Below are positions 1 to 7,885 of a stretch of 64,000 bases of DNA, piece after piece. Made by a program: the position numbers and the translations under genes. The first letter of the stretch is position 1. Every line of letters begins with the position of its first letter. The DNA is from Roseiarcus sp963726105 (lineage in GTDB: Bacteria > Pseudomonadota > Alphaproteobacteria > Rhizobiales > Beijerinckiaceae): contig CAVSBJ010000024.1 of the NCBI GenBank assembly GCA_963726105.1, positions 248,001 to 312,000 on the forward strand, in the 5' to 3' direction. The notes beneath the pieces were generated by a model, which made no database searches, had not been told where the DNA came from, and was given only the letters and a program-made list of their open reading frames with translations.

Positions 1-173
1 GGTTCATGGCCGGAGCCGCCGCCGGATATCAGCGCGACCTTGCCTGGGCTCAGCATCCGGCGGCGGACGAATTTCCGATCGGCTCCAAGTTCGACGATGT
101 CGGCGTGCGCCGCCGCGAAGCCATCGAGGCTTTCGTCGAGCATCGTATCGACCGCATTCATCAGCCTCTTCAT
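1..173 (-). CDS. dhaK: Dihydroxyacetone kinase subunit DhaK, N-terminal part (cut by window edge)
   Basis: Only the first 57 or so codons are inside the window; the gene runs off the left edge. The translated start ends in ISGGGSGHE, the signature loop of the DhaK/Dak1 fold that covalently binds dihydroxyacetone. DhaK supplies the substrate-binding subunit of the PTS-dependent kinase, which makes dihydroxyacetone phosphate. A clear GGAGG lies about 8 bases ahead of the ATG at 173. It is the last visible gene of the operon, 42 bases after the small HTH-like gene, and the other subunits (DhaL, DhaM, HPr, Enzyme I) precede it. The active-site His lies outside the window, so function rests on the N-terminal motif and context. 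Confidence 0.88.
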   Translation of the reverse strand, partial: MKRLMNAVDTMLDESLDGFAAAHADIVELGADRKFVRRRMLSPGKVALISGGGSGHE

Positions 174-215
174 TCCGATTTCCTCCGTCTTGGCCAGCGT
201 TCGAACGCGCCGGCT

Positions 216-629
216 TCAGTCCTTCAGCAGCGTCGCGAGGCGCGCCACGTGGCGCCCGTATTCCGCGATCAAGGCGTCGAACGCCTGATTTCGTCGCGCA
301 CTTCCCAAGTCGGGCACGGTGAGGCTGATCACCCGAGTTCCCGCAGTCGACTCCCCGGTTTCGCGCCGGCCGGGATGTGCGGTGTCGTAAACGGCGAGGA
401 ATGCGGCGCGATCGGCCGGCGAGAAGTGACAAACCTCAAAAATGGTTTCGAGATGCTGCGCCGGAATCGGCATGGCGTAGGCCGGGTTGACCAATTGCGA
501 CACGAAGGAACGGTTGGTGCCAAGCGCAACCGCAAGGCGCCCGCGCGTGCCGGAAGGGCGGTTGTCGCAGACGGTCTGGAGCAGGCGCTTGTAGTCAGCG
601 ACCGTCTCGCCCCGGACGGCGTCGTTCAT
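216..629 (-). CDS. Small HTH-like protein embedded in the dha/PTS operon
   Basis: A 137-residue protein whose ATG overlaps the Enzyme I stop (ATGA), so it is translationally coupled to the PTS genes. Residues about 10-80 read like a Cro/XRE-type helix-turn-helix: the stretch GRLAVALGTNRSFVSQLVNP has the spacing of two helices with a turn, followed by a conserved-looking FSPADRAAFLAVYD segment. The C-terminal third looks helical. I infer a regulator or adaptor of the dihydroxyacetone/ABC operon, perhaps sensing PTS state, but I do not recognise a named family. Its place between Enzyme I and DhaK argues that it is a real gene. Confidence 0.7.
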   Translation of the reverse strand: MNDAVRGETVADYKRLLQTVCDNRPSGTRGRLAVALGTNRSFVSQLVNPAYAMPIPAQHLETIFEVCHFSPADRAAFLAVYDTAHPGRRETGESTAGTRVISLTVPDLGSARRNQAFDALIAEYGRHVARLATLLKD

Positions 630-2236
630 GGCGTCGACTCGCGCAAGTCGACCGCGGCGATCGCCTGCTTGGCAGCGGCGACGAACTCAGGCGCGACCGA
701 CAGCGAGCGAAGGCCCGCGCGGAGCAATGCGCCGATCACTCGAGGTTCGCCGCCCGCATCGCCGCAAAGACTGACTCCGCGTCCCGATTCCCGCCCGTGC
801 CGGGCGACGGACGCGATCAGTCGGATGACAGCAGGGTTCAGGGGATCGGCCAGATCGGCGACCGCGCCAATGTCGCGGCCGGCGGCGGTGACGTATTGGG
901 TAAGGTCGTTGGAGCCGATCGAGAAGAAGTCGGCGTCGAAAAGGTCGATGGCGATCGCGGCGGCCGGCACCTCGATCATGATCCCGAGTTTCGGGCGGAC
1001 AGCGGGAATGCGGTCGCTCGCGAGGCTCGTCAGGGCCTCGTCCAGCATCGCTCGCGCCGCCTCGAGTTCCGCGGGCACAGTCACCATGGGCAGCATGACG
1101 CGCAGGTCGCCGTGCGCCGCCGCGCGTGCGAGAGCGCGAAGCTGGGTTTGGAATAGAGCGGGATGGCGCAACGACAATCGGATCCCCCGTACGCCGAGGA
1201 AAGGATTGCTTTCGCCGCCCATCGTCACGCCTTCGATGGGTTTGTCGCCGCCGGCGTCCAGGGTCCGTATGGTGACGGGACGGCCTCGGGCCCAGTCAAG
1301 GATGCGGCGATAGGCCTCGTATTGCGCTTCCTCGTCCGGCGGGCCGCCGGGTCCGTAAAACATGAGTTCCGTGCGCACGAGGCCAATGCCGTCGCAAATC
1401 GCCGGATCGATCCCGTCGAGCTCGTCGGCGCTCGCGGCGTTGAGGCTCACCGAGATCGCCGTTCCGTCCTTCGTGACCGCCGGCCGTTGACGGAAGGCCG
1501 AGGCGGCGGCGGCTACGACCTCTGCGCGACTAGCCCTGGCGGCGAAGGCGTTGCGGGTGTCTTCCGTGGGATCCAGCACCACTTCGCCGCTGGCGGCGTC
1601 GACCAGCGCCTCGCGGCCGACCATCGAGTGGGCGGCGGCCCCGAGTCCGACGACCATCGGCACGCGGCGGGCGCGCGCGAGCATGGCGACGTGGCTGGTC
1701 GGGCTGCCCTCCGTCAACACAATCGCGCCGCCCCGCGCCCAGTCGATGCCAAGAAAGCGCGAGAGAGGCATGTCGGTCGCGACCACCACAGAGCCTCCAG
1801 GGATCGGCGCGCCGTCCGTCGCAGGCGCCAAATGCCCGAGCACGCGGTCGCGGATGTCCTCGAGGTCGGCTGCGCGAGCGGAGAAATAAGCGTCCTCGCC
1901 GGCGCGATAACCGGAGATTTCGTCGGCCATCGCAGCGTCCCACGCTGCGGACGCCGACGCGCCGGTTGAAACGGATTCGAACGCCGGCCGGGCCAGTTCG
2001 TCATCGGACAGCATCGCCGCCTGGAAGGCGAGCATGTCGCCGGCGTCGCCAATGGCCCCTCTGGCCAAAGATTCGATTTCGGCCAGCGCCTGCTTAAGCG
2101 CGTCCCGCAGCGCCTGGGCCTCCCGCGCCGGAGCGCCGGCCTTGCGCTTCGGCCGCTTGACGGCGCCAAGCACGGTCACGACGCCATCCGCCATGCCCGG
2201 CGCGGCGCTTCGACCGAAAAGGCGAAGCTCAGCCAT
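626..2236 (-). CDS. ptsI: PEP-protein phosphotransferase (Enzyme I) dedicated to the Dha system
   Basis: A 536-residue Enzyme I homologue. It autophosphorylates with PEP and passes phosphate to HPr. The phosphohistidine segment reads GSPTSHVAMLAR (canonical GGxTSHxAI.AR). The PEP-binding TIM barrel shows GLVRTELMF, TLDAGGDKP, GIMIEVPAA, FSIGSNDLTQY and the catalytic-Cys region SLCGDAGGE. Length is slightly below the usual 560-590 residues. The start at 2236 overlaps the HPr stop by 8 bases and begins MAELRLFG, as Enzymes I do. In many DhaM proteins HPr and an EI-like domain are fused to the IIA domain; here the three are separate consecutive genes. It probably feeds DhaM and not a sugar PTS, since no EIIB/EIIC gene is nearby. 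Confidence 0.92.
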   Translation of the reverse strand: MAELRLFGRSAAPGMADGVVTVLGAVKRPKRKAGAPAREAQALRDALKQALAEIESLARGAIGDAGDMLAFQAAMLSDDELARPAFESVSTGASASAAWDAAMADEISGYRAGEDAYFSARAADLEDIRDRVLGHLAPATDGAPIPGGSVVVATDMPLSRFLGIDWARGGAIVLTEGSPTSHVAMLARARRVPMVVGLGAAAHSMVGREALVDAASGEVVLDPTEDTRNAFAARASRAEVVAAAASAFRQRPAVTKDGTAISVSLNAASADELDGIDPAICDGIGLVRTELMFYGPGGPPDEEAQYEAYRRILDWARGRPVTIRTLDAGGDKPIEGVTMGGESNPFLGVRGIRLSLRHPALFQTQLRALARAAAHGDLRVMLPMVTVPAELEAARAMLDEALTSLASDRIPAVRPKLGIMIEVPAAAIAIDLFDADFFSIGSNDLTQYVTAAGRDIGAVADLADPLNPAVIRLIASVARHGRESGRGVSLCGDAGGEPRVIGALLRAGLRSLSVAPEFVAAAKQAIAAVDLRESTP

Positions 2237-2570
2237 GGCTCTGATCTGCGGGCTGATCCATCGCCTCGCCGAAACCGTCGCGCACCAGACCCACGAGCGC
2301 CGCCGCCGCCGCCCGGGCGCCCTTGCCCGACGCGCGCACATGCAGCACCGCGCCCCGCGGCGCTTTTACGCGCATAACCTTCACCGGGCTCTTGGCGTCC
2401 ACCCAGGGTCCGTCGGCCGATAGCGCGATCTCAACGCGGCAGTCGAAGGTCTTGGCAAGCTGGGTGAGCTTGACTGAAGGGCGCGCATGCAAACCCACCG
2501 CATTGATGAGCTCCGCGCGGTCGGTCGCCTGTTCGGCTGCGGTGTCGTCTTTCATGGCCGCGTCCTTCAT
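2229..2570 (-). CDS. HPr-family phosphocarrier protein
   Basis: A 113-residue HPr. The active-site segment NAVGLHARPSVKLTQLAK carries the phosphorylatable His and the following Arg. The usual regulatory Ser-46 region is not obvious (SPVKVMRVKAPRG instead of the KS.M.LM pattern). It would relay phosphate from the adjacent Enzyme I to DhaM. The ATG at 2570 overlaps the dhaM stop by 4 bases; a second ATG lies 5 codons later. About 20 residues of extra N-terminus and a short C-terminal tail are present compared with an 85-90 residue HPr. Confidence 0.9.
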   Translation of the reverse strand: MKDAAMKDDTAAEQATDRAELINAVGLHARPSVKLTQLAKTFDCRVEIALSADGPWVDAKSPVKVMRVKAPRGAVLHVRASGKGARAAAAALVGLVRDGFGEAMDQPADQSHG

Positions 2571-2956
2571 TGCGGGGAGAGCTCCTCGGCCGTGCGCCGG
2601 ACGGTCTCCAATGTCGAACCGCCGGACGCCTCCGTGGCGGCCATGACCGCGCCTTCGACGATCGGGGCGTTGCAGACAACCACGCGGCCGCGACGATCGT
2701 CATCGAGCATTTCGACCGCCATTTCGCTGTTCGTTTCGGCGCCGCCCAGATCGACCAGAATGGCGACCCCGGCCTCCGACCAGGCGCGGTCGATCGCGTC
2801 CAGGATGGACTCGACCCCGGTTCCAAGTCCGCCGCCCGGATCGCCCCCGGTGTAGGCCAGGTTCACGCTGTCACCTACCATTTGGCGCACCATGTCCGCG
2901 GCGCCCTCGGCGATCTTGGGCGAATGCGACACGATTACGATTCCGACCTTCGCCAA
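2567..2956 (-). CDS. dhaM: DhaM, PTS-dependent dihydroxyacetone kinase phosphotransferase subunit (EIIA-Man type)
   Basis: A 129-residue EIIA-mannose-fold protein. It starts MAKVGIVIVSHSPKIAEG; the His in VSHS is the phosphorylation site. LVDLGGAETNSEMA is the second family motif. It corresponds to the first domain of E. coli DhaM only, with the HPr and EI parts encoded by the next two genes. It donates phosphate to ADP bound to DhaL. Spacing to dhaL is 3 bases. Confidence 0.92.
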   Translation of the reverse strand: MAKVGIVIVSHSPKIAEGAADMVRQMVGDSVNLAYTGGDPGGGLGTGVESILDAIDRAWSEAGVAILVDLGGAETNSEMAVEMLDDDRRGRVVVCNAPIVEGAVMAATEASGGSTLETVRRTAEELSPQ

Positions 2957-2959
2957 ACT

Positions 2960-3556
2960 TCAGTCCTCCAGCACCCGGCACACGGACGCGATCATGAGCG
3001 CCGACGATCGCGCGCCGGGGTCCATATGCCCGATCGAGCGCTCGCCCAGGAACGAGGCCCGGCCCCGGGTGGCCAGCATCGGGATGGTCGCATCCGCGGC
3101 GCTGGCGGCGACGTTGGGCAGCCGGGATCGAAGGTCCGCGCCGCCTTCGGCGAGAGCGGCCTGCACGGGCGTCAGCACATCGAGCATTGTCTTCTGGCCC
3201 GGCTCCGACTTGCCGCGGGCTTTGACGGCGTCGACAGCCTTGCCGAAAGCCGCCGGCAGATTGGAGCCGTCCGGAGCGATCTCCTTGCTCAGCGCGAGAA
3301 AAAGAGTGCCGTAAAGCGGGCCCGAGGCGCCTCCCACTTTCATAACAAGTTGCGTGCCGATCGCCTTCAACGCTTCCGGCAGCGGCTTCTCCGCCGTCGC
3401 TTCAGAGTCCGCCCTCACCGCCTCGAAGCCGCGCTTCATGTTGACGCCATGATCCCCGTCGCCCACCGCCTGATCGAGCGCGGTCAGTTCGTCGGCATGG
3501 GCGATCACATCATCGGACACGGCGACGATCAGGCGATGCAGGAGGGCTGGGGTCAT
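2960..3556 (-). CDS. dhaL: Dihydroxyacetone kinase ADP-binding subunit DhaL
   Basis: A 198-residue DhaL/Dak2-type protein. The metal-nucleotide site is visible as LDQAVGDGDHGVNMKRG (about residues 27-43), with the Asp/His set that holds two Mg ions and ADP. GGASGPLYGTLFL and GRASFLGERSIGHMDPGA are later family motifs. In PTS-type kinases, ADP stays bound and is rephosphorylated by DhaM. Its ATG overlaps the stop of the preceding ABC ATPase (3553-3556), which ties transport to phosphorylation in one operon. Confidence 0.93.
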   Translation of the reverse strand: MTPALLHRLIVAVSDDVIAHADELTALDQAVGDGDHGVNMKRGFEAVRADSEATAEKPLPEALKAIGTQLVMKVGGASGPLYGTLFLALSKEIAPDGSNLPAAFGKAVDAVKARGKSEPGQKTMLDVLTPVQAALAEGGADLRSRLPNVAASAADATIPMLATRGRASFLGERSIGHMDPGARSSALMIASVCRVLED

Positions 3557-4569
3557 GCGCGCACCCGTTCGCCCGCCGCGTCGAAGAAGAGGGGATCGGT
3601 CAGCGCGATGGCCACTTCGTCACCCGGCCCGAGCCCGGAATCGGGATCAGCCAGCGTGATGAAATCACGCTCGCCGAGATTGACATGCAAATGATCCTGA
3701 TCGCCAAGATGCTCGACCCATTTGACGCGGCCGGAGGCGCGCCGGCCGTCGGCTTTGCTGATATGGGCGTGCTCGGTGCGAACGCCGACCGTCGCTGCGC
3801 CTTCGGGCATCGCGATGTCGGGAAACAGGGATCGTGGCGCGAGGTTGATCGGCGGGCTGCCCAGGCGCGCGGCCACGTACACGTTCAAGGGATCTTCGTA
3901 GACTTGTCGCGGCGAGCCGACCTGCGCCAGACGGCCGTTCTCGATGACGCCGACGCGGGTGCCGAGCGTCATGGCCTCTGTCTGGTCATGAGTGACATAG
4001 AGAATCGTGGCGCCGAGCTCTGTTTGGATGCGCTTGAGCTCGATGCGCAACTCGGCGCGCAATTTGGCGTCCAGCGAAGAAAGCGGCTCGTCCATAAGGT
4101 AGATGGCCGGGGAGCGAACCAGGGCGCGGCCGATTGCCACGCGCTGCATCTGACCGCCGGACAGCTTTGTGACCCGCTCTTGCAGCTTCTCGGAGATCCG
4201 CAGCAGCGCGGCCACTTCGTTCACCCTCTGTCGGATCCGGGGCTCGGGCGACCGCCGCGCGGGAGAGCGCAACGGGAAGGCCAAATTGTCGAACACCGAG
4301 AGATGCGGGTAGAGCGAATATTGCTGGAATACGAAAGCGACGTCGCGCTGCGCGGGAGAAGCGCTCGTGACATCCTGGCCGGCGATGCGGATCCGCCCGG
4401 CGTCCGGCCTCTCGAGGCCGGCGACCAAACGCAAAGTCGTCGTCTTGCCCGCACCGGTCGGCCCAAGCAAGACCACGAACGCGCCGTCGTCGACGGTGAG
4501 CGACAGCCCGGAGACTGCGCTCGTCGCGCCAAAGCGTTTCGACACGCCCTCGAGCGTCACCTCAGCCAT
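3553..4569 (-). CDS. ABC transporter ATPase, second of two (GlpT-like)
   Basis: A 338-residue MalK/UgpC-type ATPase with a C-terminal OB (TOBE) domain. Walker A is GPTGAGKTT, signature LSGGQMQRVAIGRAL, Walker B AIYLMDEPLSSLDAKL, H-loop THDQTEAM. The start at 4569 (MAEVTLEGVSKRFG) overlaps the first ATPase stop by 8 bases; an upstream start at 4593 would only add residues not typical of the family. Two unequal ATPases with two permeases, a tiny membrane protein and a binding protein match the layout of the rhizobial glycerol importer GlpSTPQUV. The substrate (glycerol, dihydroxyacetone or another small polyol) is inferred from the kinase genes that follow. Confidence 0.9.
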   Translation of the reverse strand: MAEVTLEGVSKRFGATSAVSGLSLTVDDGAFVVLLGPTGAGKTTTLRLVAGLERPDAGRIRIAGQDVTSASPAQRDVAFVFQQYSLYPHLSVFDNLAFPLRSPARRSPEPRIRQRVNEVAALLRISEKLQERVTKLSGGQMQRVAIGRALVRSPAIYLMDEPLSSLDAKLRAELRIELKRIQTELGATILYVTHDQTEAMTLGTRVGVIENGRLAQVGSPRQVYEDPLNVYVAARLGSPPINLAPRSLFPDIAMPEGAATVGVRTEHAHISKADGRRASGRVKWVEHLGDQDHLHVNLGERDFITLADPDSGLGPGDEVAIALTDPLFFDAAGERVRA

Positions 4570-5674
4570 GGGCGAGCTCCATCGCGTGGGCATGATCGTG
4601 GAGCGCGGTCAGGATGGCGCGGCCGGAAGCGGCGTCGAACAGCGAGATGCGATCAGGACGGAATTCGAGCCCCACGCGGTCGCCGACCGACACCTTCAGA
4701 TTGGCGGGCAATCGGGCTTTCGCCAGGCCATGAGGAGTCGTGACGGTGACGATCTGTGTGGTGCCTAGATATTCCGTGCCGAGGACCTCGCCACGCAGGG
4801 GGGCTTGATCGTTCAGGCGCACATGCTCGGGACGCACGCCGAGGATCAGATCGCGCGCCGACAGGCCCTCGCGTGGCGCCGGGACGGTGATCTCGGCGCC
4901 GTCGAGCCGAACCCTGGTGCGACCCGGTTCCACCGAGTCGCGGAAGGTCAGCAGGTTCATGGGCGGGGAGCCGATGAAATCCGCGACGAAGACCGACGCC
5001 GGACGATCATAGATTTCCTGTGGGGCGCCCAGCTGTTCGATGACGCCATGGCTCATCACAGCAATCTTGTCGCCAAGCGACATCGCCTCGATCTGGTCGT
5101 GCGTTACATAGACGGTGGTGGCCTTGAGACGGTCGTGGAGTCCGCGCAGCTCGCCGCACATCACCTGACGGAATTCCGAATCGAGCGCGCCCAGCGGTTC
5201 GTCCATCGTGAACGCGAGCGGCCGGCGCACGATGGCGCGTCCGAGAGCCACCCGCTGGCGGTCGCCCCCCGACAGACCTGACACCGGGCGATCGAGCAAT
5301 TCGGTGATCCGCAGAATGCGAGCGGCTTCTTCGACCCGCGTCTTGACCTCGGCGCGCTTCACGCCCATCGAGACCAACGGGAAGGCGATATTCCGCCGCA
5401 CATTCATGTGCGGATAGAGCGCGAACAGCTGGAATACGAAAGCGATGTCGCGGGCCGACGCGCGTTTGAGCGTAACGTCCTCGCCCGCCAGCAGAATGCG
5501 ACCCGAGGTCGGCAGCTCCAGGCCCGCGATCATGCGAAGGGTGGTTGTCTTGCCGCAGCCGGACGGACCGAGCAGACAGAAGAACTCGCCGTCCTCGACG
5601 GTGAAGTTCGAGTCCTTGACCGCGACGAAATCGCCGAAAGACTTGTGCAGAGCTTGAACCCTGATCTGCGCCAT
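4562..5674 (-). CDS. ABC transporter ATPase, first of two (GlpS-like)
   Basis: A 370-residue ATPase of the carbohydrate-uptake class. Walker A GPSGCGKTTTLRM, Q-loop FVFQLFALYPH, Walker B PLAFTMDEPLGALD and H-loop YVTHDQIEAM are all intact. The signature is LSGGDRQRVALGRA, with Asp where Gln is usual. The C-terminal about 120 residues form the regulatory TOBE region. It probably pairs with the second ATPase as a heterodimer under the two permeases. It lies 11 bases after the small membrane protein gene. Confidence 0.9.
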   Translation of the reverse strand: MAQIRVQALHKSFGDFVAVKDSNFTVEDGEFFCLLGPSGCGKTTTLRMIAGLELPTSGRILLAGEDVTLKRASARDIAFVFQLFALYPHMNVRRNIAFPLVSMGVKRAEVKTRVEEAARILRITELLDRPVSGLSGGDRQRVALGRAIVRRPLAFTMDEPLGALDSEFRQVMCGELRGLHDRLKATTVYVTHDQIEAMSLGDKIAVMSHGVIEQLGAPQEIYDRPASVFVADFIGSPPMNLLTFRDSVEPGRTRVRLDGAEITVPAPREGLSARDLILGVRPEHVRLNDQAPLRGEVLGTEYLGTTQIVTVTTPHGLAKARLPANLKVSVGDRVGLEFRPDRISLFDAASGRAILTALHDHAHAMELAHG

Positions 5675-5685
5675 GAGCCCCGCGC

Positions 5686-5898
5686 CTAATCCGGGAATTT
5701 CGTGACGACGACGAACATCGCGACGCCGGTCAGGATCGTGATGAAGGAATAGGTGTACAACTCAAGCGAGATCGGCTGGCACAGCAAGACGACGCCGACG
5801 GAGATGACGACGGTCGCCAGCGTTTCCCACGGGCCACGACGGAACGGGCGCCGCCATGCCGACGGGGCTGTCTTCGCCGGCTCGCTCTTCATCGTCAT
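5686..5898 (-). CDS. Small two-helix membrane protein of the ABC operon (GlpU-like)
   Basis: A 70-residue protein. After a basic start (AWRRPFRRGPWE) there are two hydrophobic segments, about residues 25-42 and 48-66, ending VVVTKFPD. The ATG at 5898 overlaps the permease stop (ATGA). Small proteins of this kind sit at the same place in GlpSTPQUV-type operons, where glpU encodes a short membrane protein of unclear role. An accessory part in assembly or substrate passage is inference. Confidence 0.75.
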   Translation of the reverse strand: MTMKSEPAKTAPSAWRRPFRRGPWETLATVVISVGVVLLCQPISLELYTYSFITILTGVAMFVVVTKFPD

Positions 5899-6848
5899 CG
5901 GCGCACCGCCCCGAATGTGATGCCGCGCAACAGATGCTTTCTCAGCGCGATCGTGAAAATCATGATCGGCAGCAGAAAAAGAGTCGTCGCCGCTGCGACC
6001 GCGGGCCAATTTTGTCCGCCTTCGCCGATGATGAAGGGGATGAAGGGCGGCATTGTCTGCGCGTCCGAACTCGTCAGCAAGAGATTGAAGGCGTACTCGT
6101 TCCACGAGAAAATCAGGCAGAAGATCGCGGTCGCCGCGATGCCGGTCGCCGCCTGCGGCAGCACAACCTTACGAAACGCCTGCAGCCGCGTGTAACCGTC
6201 GACCAAAGCCGCTTCCTCGTATTCGCGAGGAATCTCGTCGATGAAACCCTTGAGCAGCCAGACCGCGAGCGACACGTTCACCGCCGTGTACAGAAGGATC
6301 ATGCCGATCCTCGTGTCGTAGAGGCCGAGCCATCGGTACATCATATAGATCGGGACCGCGACCGCGATTGGCGGCATCATGCGCGTCGACAGGATGAAAA
6401 ATAGCAGATCATCGGCGAGCGGCACGCGAAAGCGCGAAAACCCGTAGGCGGCCAGCACGCCGAGAAAAGTCGCGAGAATGGTGGAGCCGAAGCCAATGAT
6501 GAGCGAATTCAAGAAGCGCTCGACGAACCGCGACGGACCGGCGATCACCATGTCGCGGTCGCGGGCGATCTTCTCGTACCACGTCTTGGGCGGCGGCAGT
6601 TTGGCGATGAAATCGTGCGACTGATGCGTCTGCACCGTGAACAGATCGACAAAGCCTTCGAGCGTCGGCTTGAAGAATACCTTCGGCGGATACGCGATCG
6701 CGTCCTCCTGCGACTTGAAGGCGGTCGCCCCGATCCATATCAGAGGCAGGATCGTGACGATGGCGTAGACGACGACGACGGCGCCGGCCAGCCAACGGAC
6801 GAGCGGCGACGGCTCGGAGAACGGACGAGGAGCCTGGGTCGCGCTCAT
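5895..6848 (-). CDS. ABC transporter permease (second, GlpQ/MalG-like)
   Basis: A 317-residue inner-membrane permease with about six membrane segments. The coupling loop reads EYEEAALVDGYTRLQAFRKVVLP, the EAA motif that docks on the ATPases. A large periplasmic segment (about residues 60-115) separates helix 1 from helix 2. The start at 6848 (MSATQAPRPF) overlaps the first permease stop by 4 bases. Starting at 6950 would add about 34 non-membrane residues inside the neighbouring gene and is unlikely. Confidence 0.92.
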   Translation of the reverse strand: MSATQAPRPFSEPSPLVRWLAGAVVVVYAIVTILPLIWIGATAFKSQEDAIAYPPKVFFKPTLEGFVDLFTVQTHQSHDFIAKLPPPKTWYEKIARDRDMVIAGPSRFVERFLNSLIIGFGSTILATFLGVLAAYGFSRFRVPLADDLLFFILSTRMMPPIAVAVPIYMMYRWLGLYDTRIGMILLYTAVNVSLAVWLLKGFIDEIPREYEEAALVDGYTRLQAFRKVVLPQAATGIAATAIFCLIFSWNEYAFNLLLTSSDAQTMPPFIPFIIGEGGQNWPAVAAATTLFLLPIMIFTIALRKHLLRGITFGAVRR

Positions 6849-7801
6849 TGCTGTTTCACTTTGTTGAGCGCCTTCACGTAAATGTTGGCCGCTCCGAATA
6901 TCGTGACAAAAAGGATCACCGCGAGCGCCGACGCGTAGCCCGTTTCCCACTTTTCAAACGCGGCGCGCTTCAAGGTGATCGAGACCAGTTCGGTGGTCGA
7001 TCCTGGTCCGCCAGAGGTCAGCAGATTGACCAGGTCGAACATCACGAACGACTGGATCGCCTGGAACAGTACGGCGAGCATGAGGAAAGGGAGGACCATC
7101 GGGAACGTGATCGACACGAATTGCCGCAGCGGGGAGGCGCGGTCGACCTCCGCCGCCTCGTAAATGTAGTCCGGAATCGAGCGCAATCCGGCTAGACAAA
7201 TCAACATGACATAGGGCGCCCACATCCAGGTGTTGACCAGAACGATCGTCCACGGCGCCAGGGCGACGCTTCCGATCATTGTGAACGAGCTCGGCGCGAC
7301 GCCGGTGAAGAAGCCGATGAGATAATTGAACGGTCCGATCTGCGGCTGGAACAGCAAGGTCCAGAAATTGCCCACGACCGCTGGCGACAACATCATCGGC
7401 AAGAGAATGACGGTCGTCCAGAAGCTGTGGCCGCGGAATTTTTGATTGATCAGCAACGCGAGCCCCAGCCCGACCAGGACCTGCAGCACAATCGTCCAGA
7501 ATACAAAATGCGCGGTTATCTGGAAGTTCGCCCAAATGTCCTCATCGGTCAGAATGTCGAGGTAGTTGTCGATGCCGATGAATCGCGCGGGGGTGGGCAG
7601 GTTGGCCATCAAGCCGGTGAACGACAGCCGGATCGCCCACATCAGCGGAAAGATGTTGATCGCGAGAAGCAGCAGCATCGTCGGCAGGATAAACAGCCAG
7701 GCGACGGCCCGATCCGACAGGCCGCGTGCCCGCACTGCCGTCGCCGGTGCCCGGAAGGCCATCCCTTCCGCGATGCCTCTTGCGTTATTCGTCACCGACA
7801 T
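6845..7801 (-). CDS. ABC transporter permease (first, GlpP/MalF-like)
   Basis: A 318-residue permease with a first membrane helix at about residues 31-56 (AWLFILPTMLLLLAINIFPL) and five more. The EAA loop reads YIYEAAEVDRASPLRQFVSITFP. It would form a heterodimeric channel with the next permease. The gene starts 84 bases after the binding-protein gene, and that gap contains a strong hairpin, which is usual where the binding protein is made in excess. Confidence 0.92.
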   Translation of the reverse strand: MSVTNNARGIAEGMAFRAPATAVRARGLSDRAVAWLFILPTMLLLLAINIFPLMWAIRLSFTGLMANLPTPARFIGIDNYLDILTDEDIWANFQITAHFVFWTIVLQVLVGLGLALLINQKFRGHSFWTTVILLPMMLSPAVVGNFWTLLFQPQIGPFNYLIGFFTGVAPSSFTMIGSVALAPWTIVLVNTWMWAPYVMLICLAGLRSIPDYIYEAAEVDRASPLRQFVSITFPMVLPFLMLAVLFQAIQSFVMFDLVNLLTSGGPGSTTELVSITLKRAAFEKWETGYASALAVILFVTIFGAANIYVKALNKVKQQ

Positions 7802-7831
7802 AACCTGCCCGCTCGTGGACCAATCGAGTTT

Positions 7832-7857
7832 CCCCGGCGGATCGCGCCGCCGAGGGG
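7832..7857 (-). promoter_or_regulatory. Intercistronic hairpin between binding-protein and permease genes
   Basis: The gap holds CCCCGGCGG, a six-base loop and CCGCC-GA-GGGG, which pair except for a two-base bulge. No T-run follows, so it is not a classical terminator. Such stems downstream of solute-binding-protein genes commonly protect the upstream mRNA 3' end and lower permease expression. That role here is inference. Confidence 0.5.
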
Positions 7858-7885
7858 AGGCTCGCGAAAACCAGGCGTTGCGCGG

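Noticed and set aside
6..1313. Long plus-strand open frame opposite the Enzyme I and HTH-like genes
   Set aside because: Arg/Ala-rich, no motif, and antisense to clear genes; a GC-bias shadow.
7832..7857. Hairpin read as a terminator
   Set aside because: No following T-run and permease genes continue the same operon.
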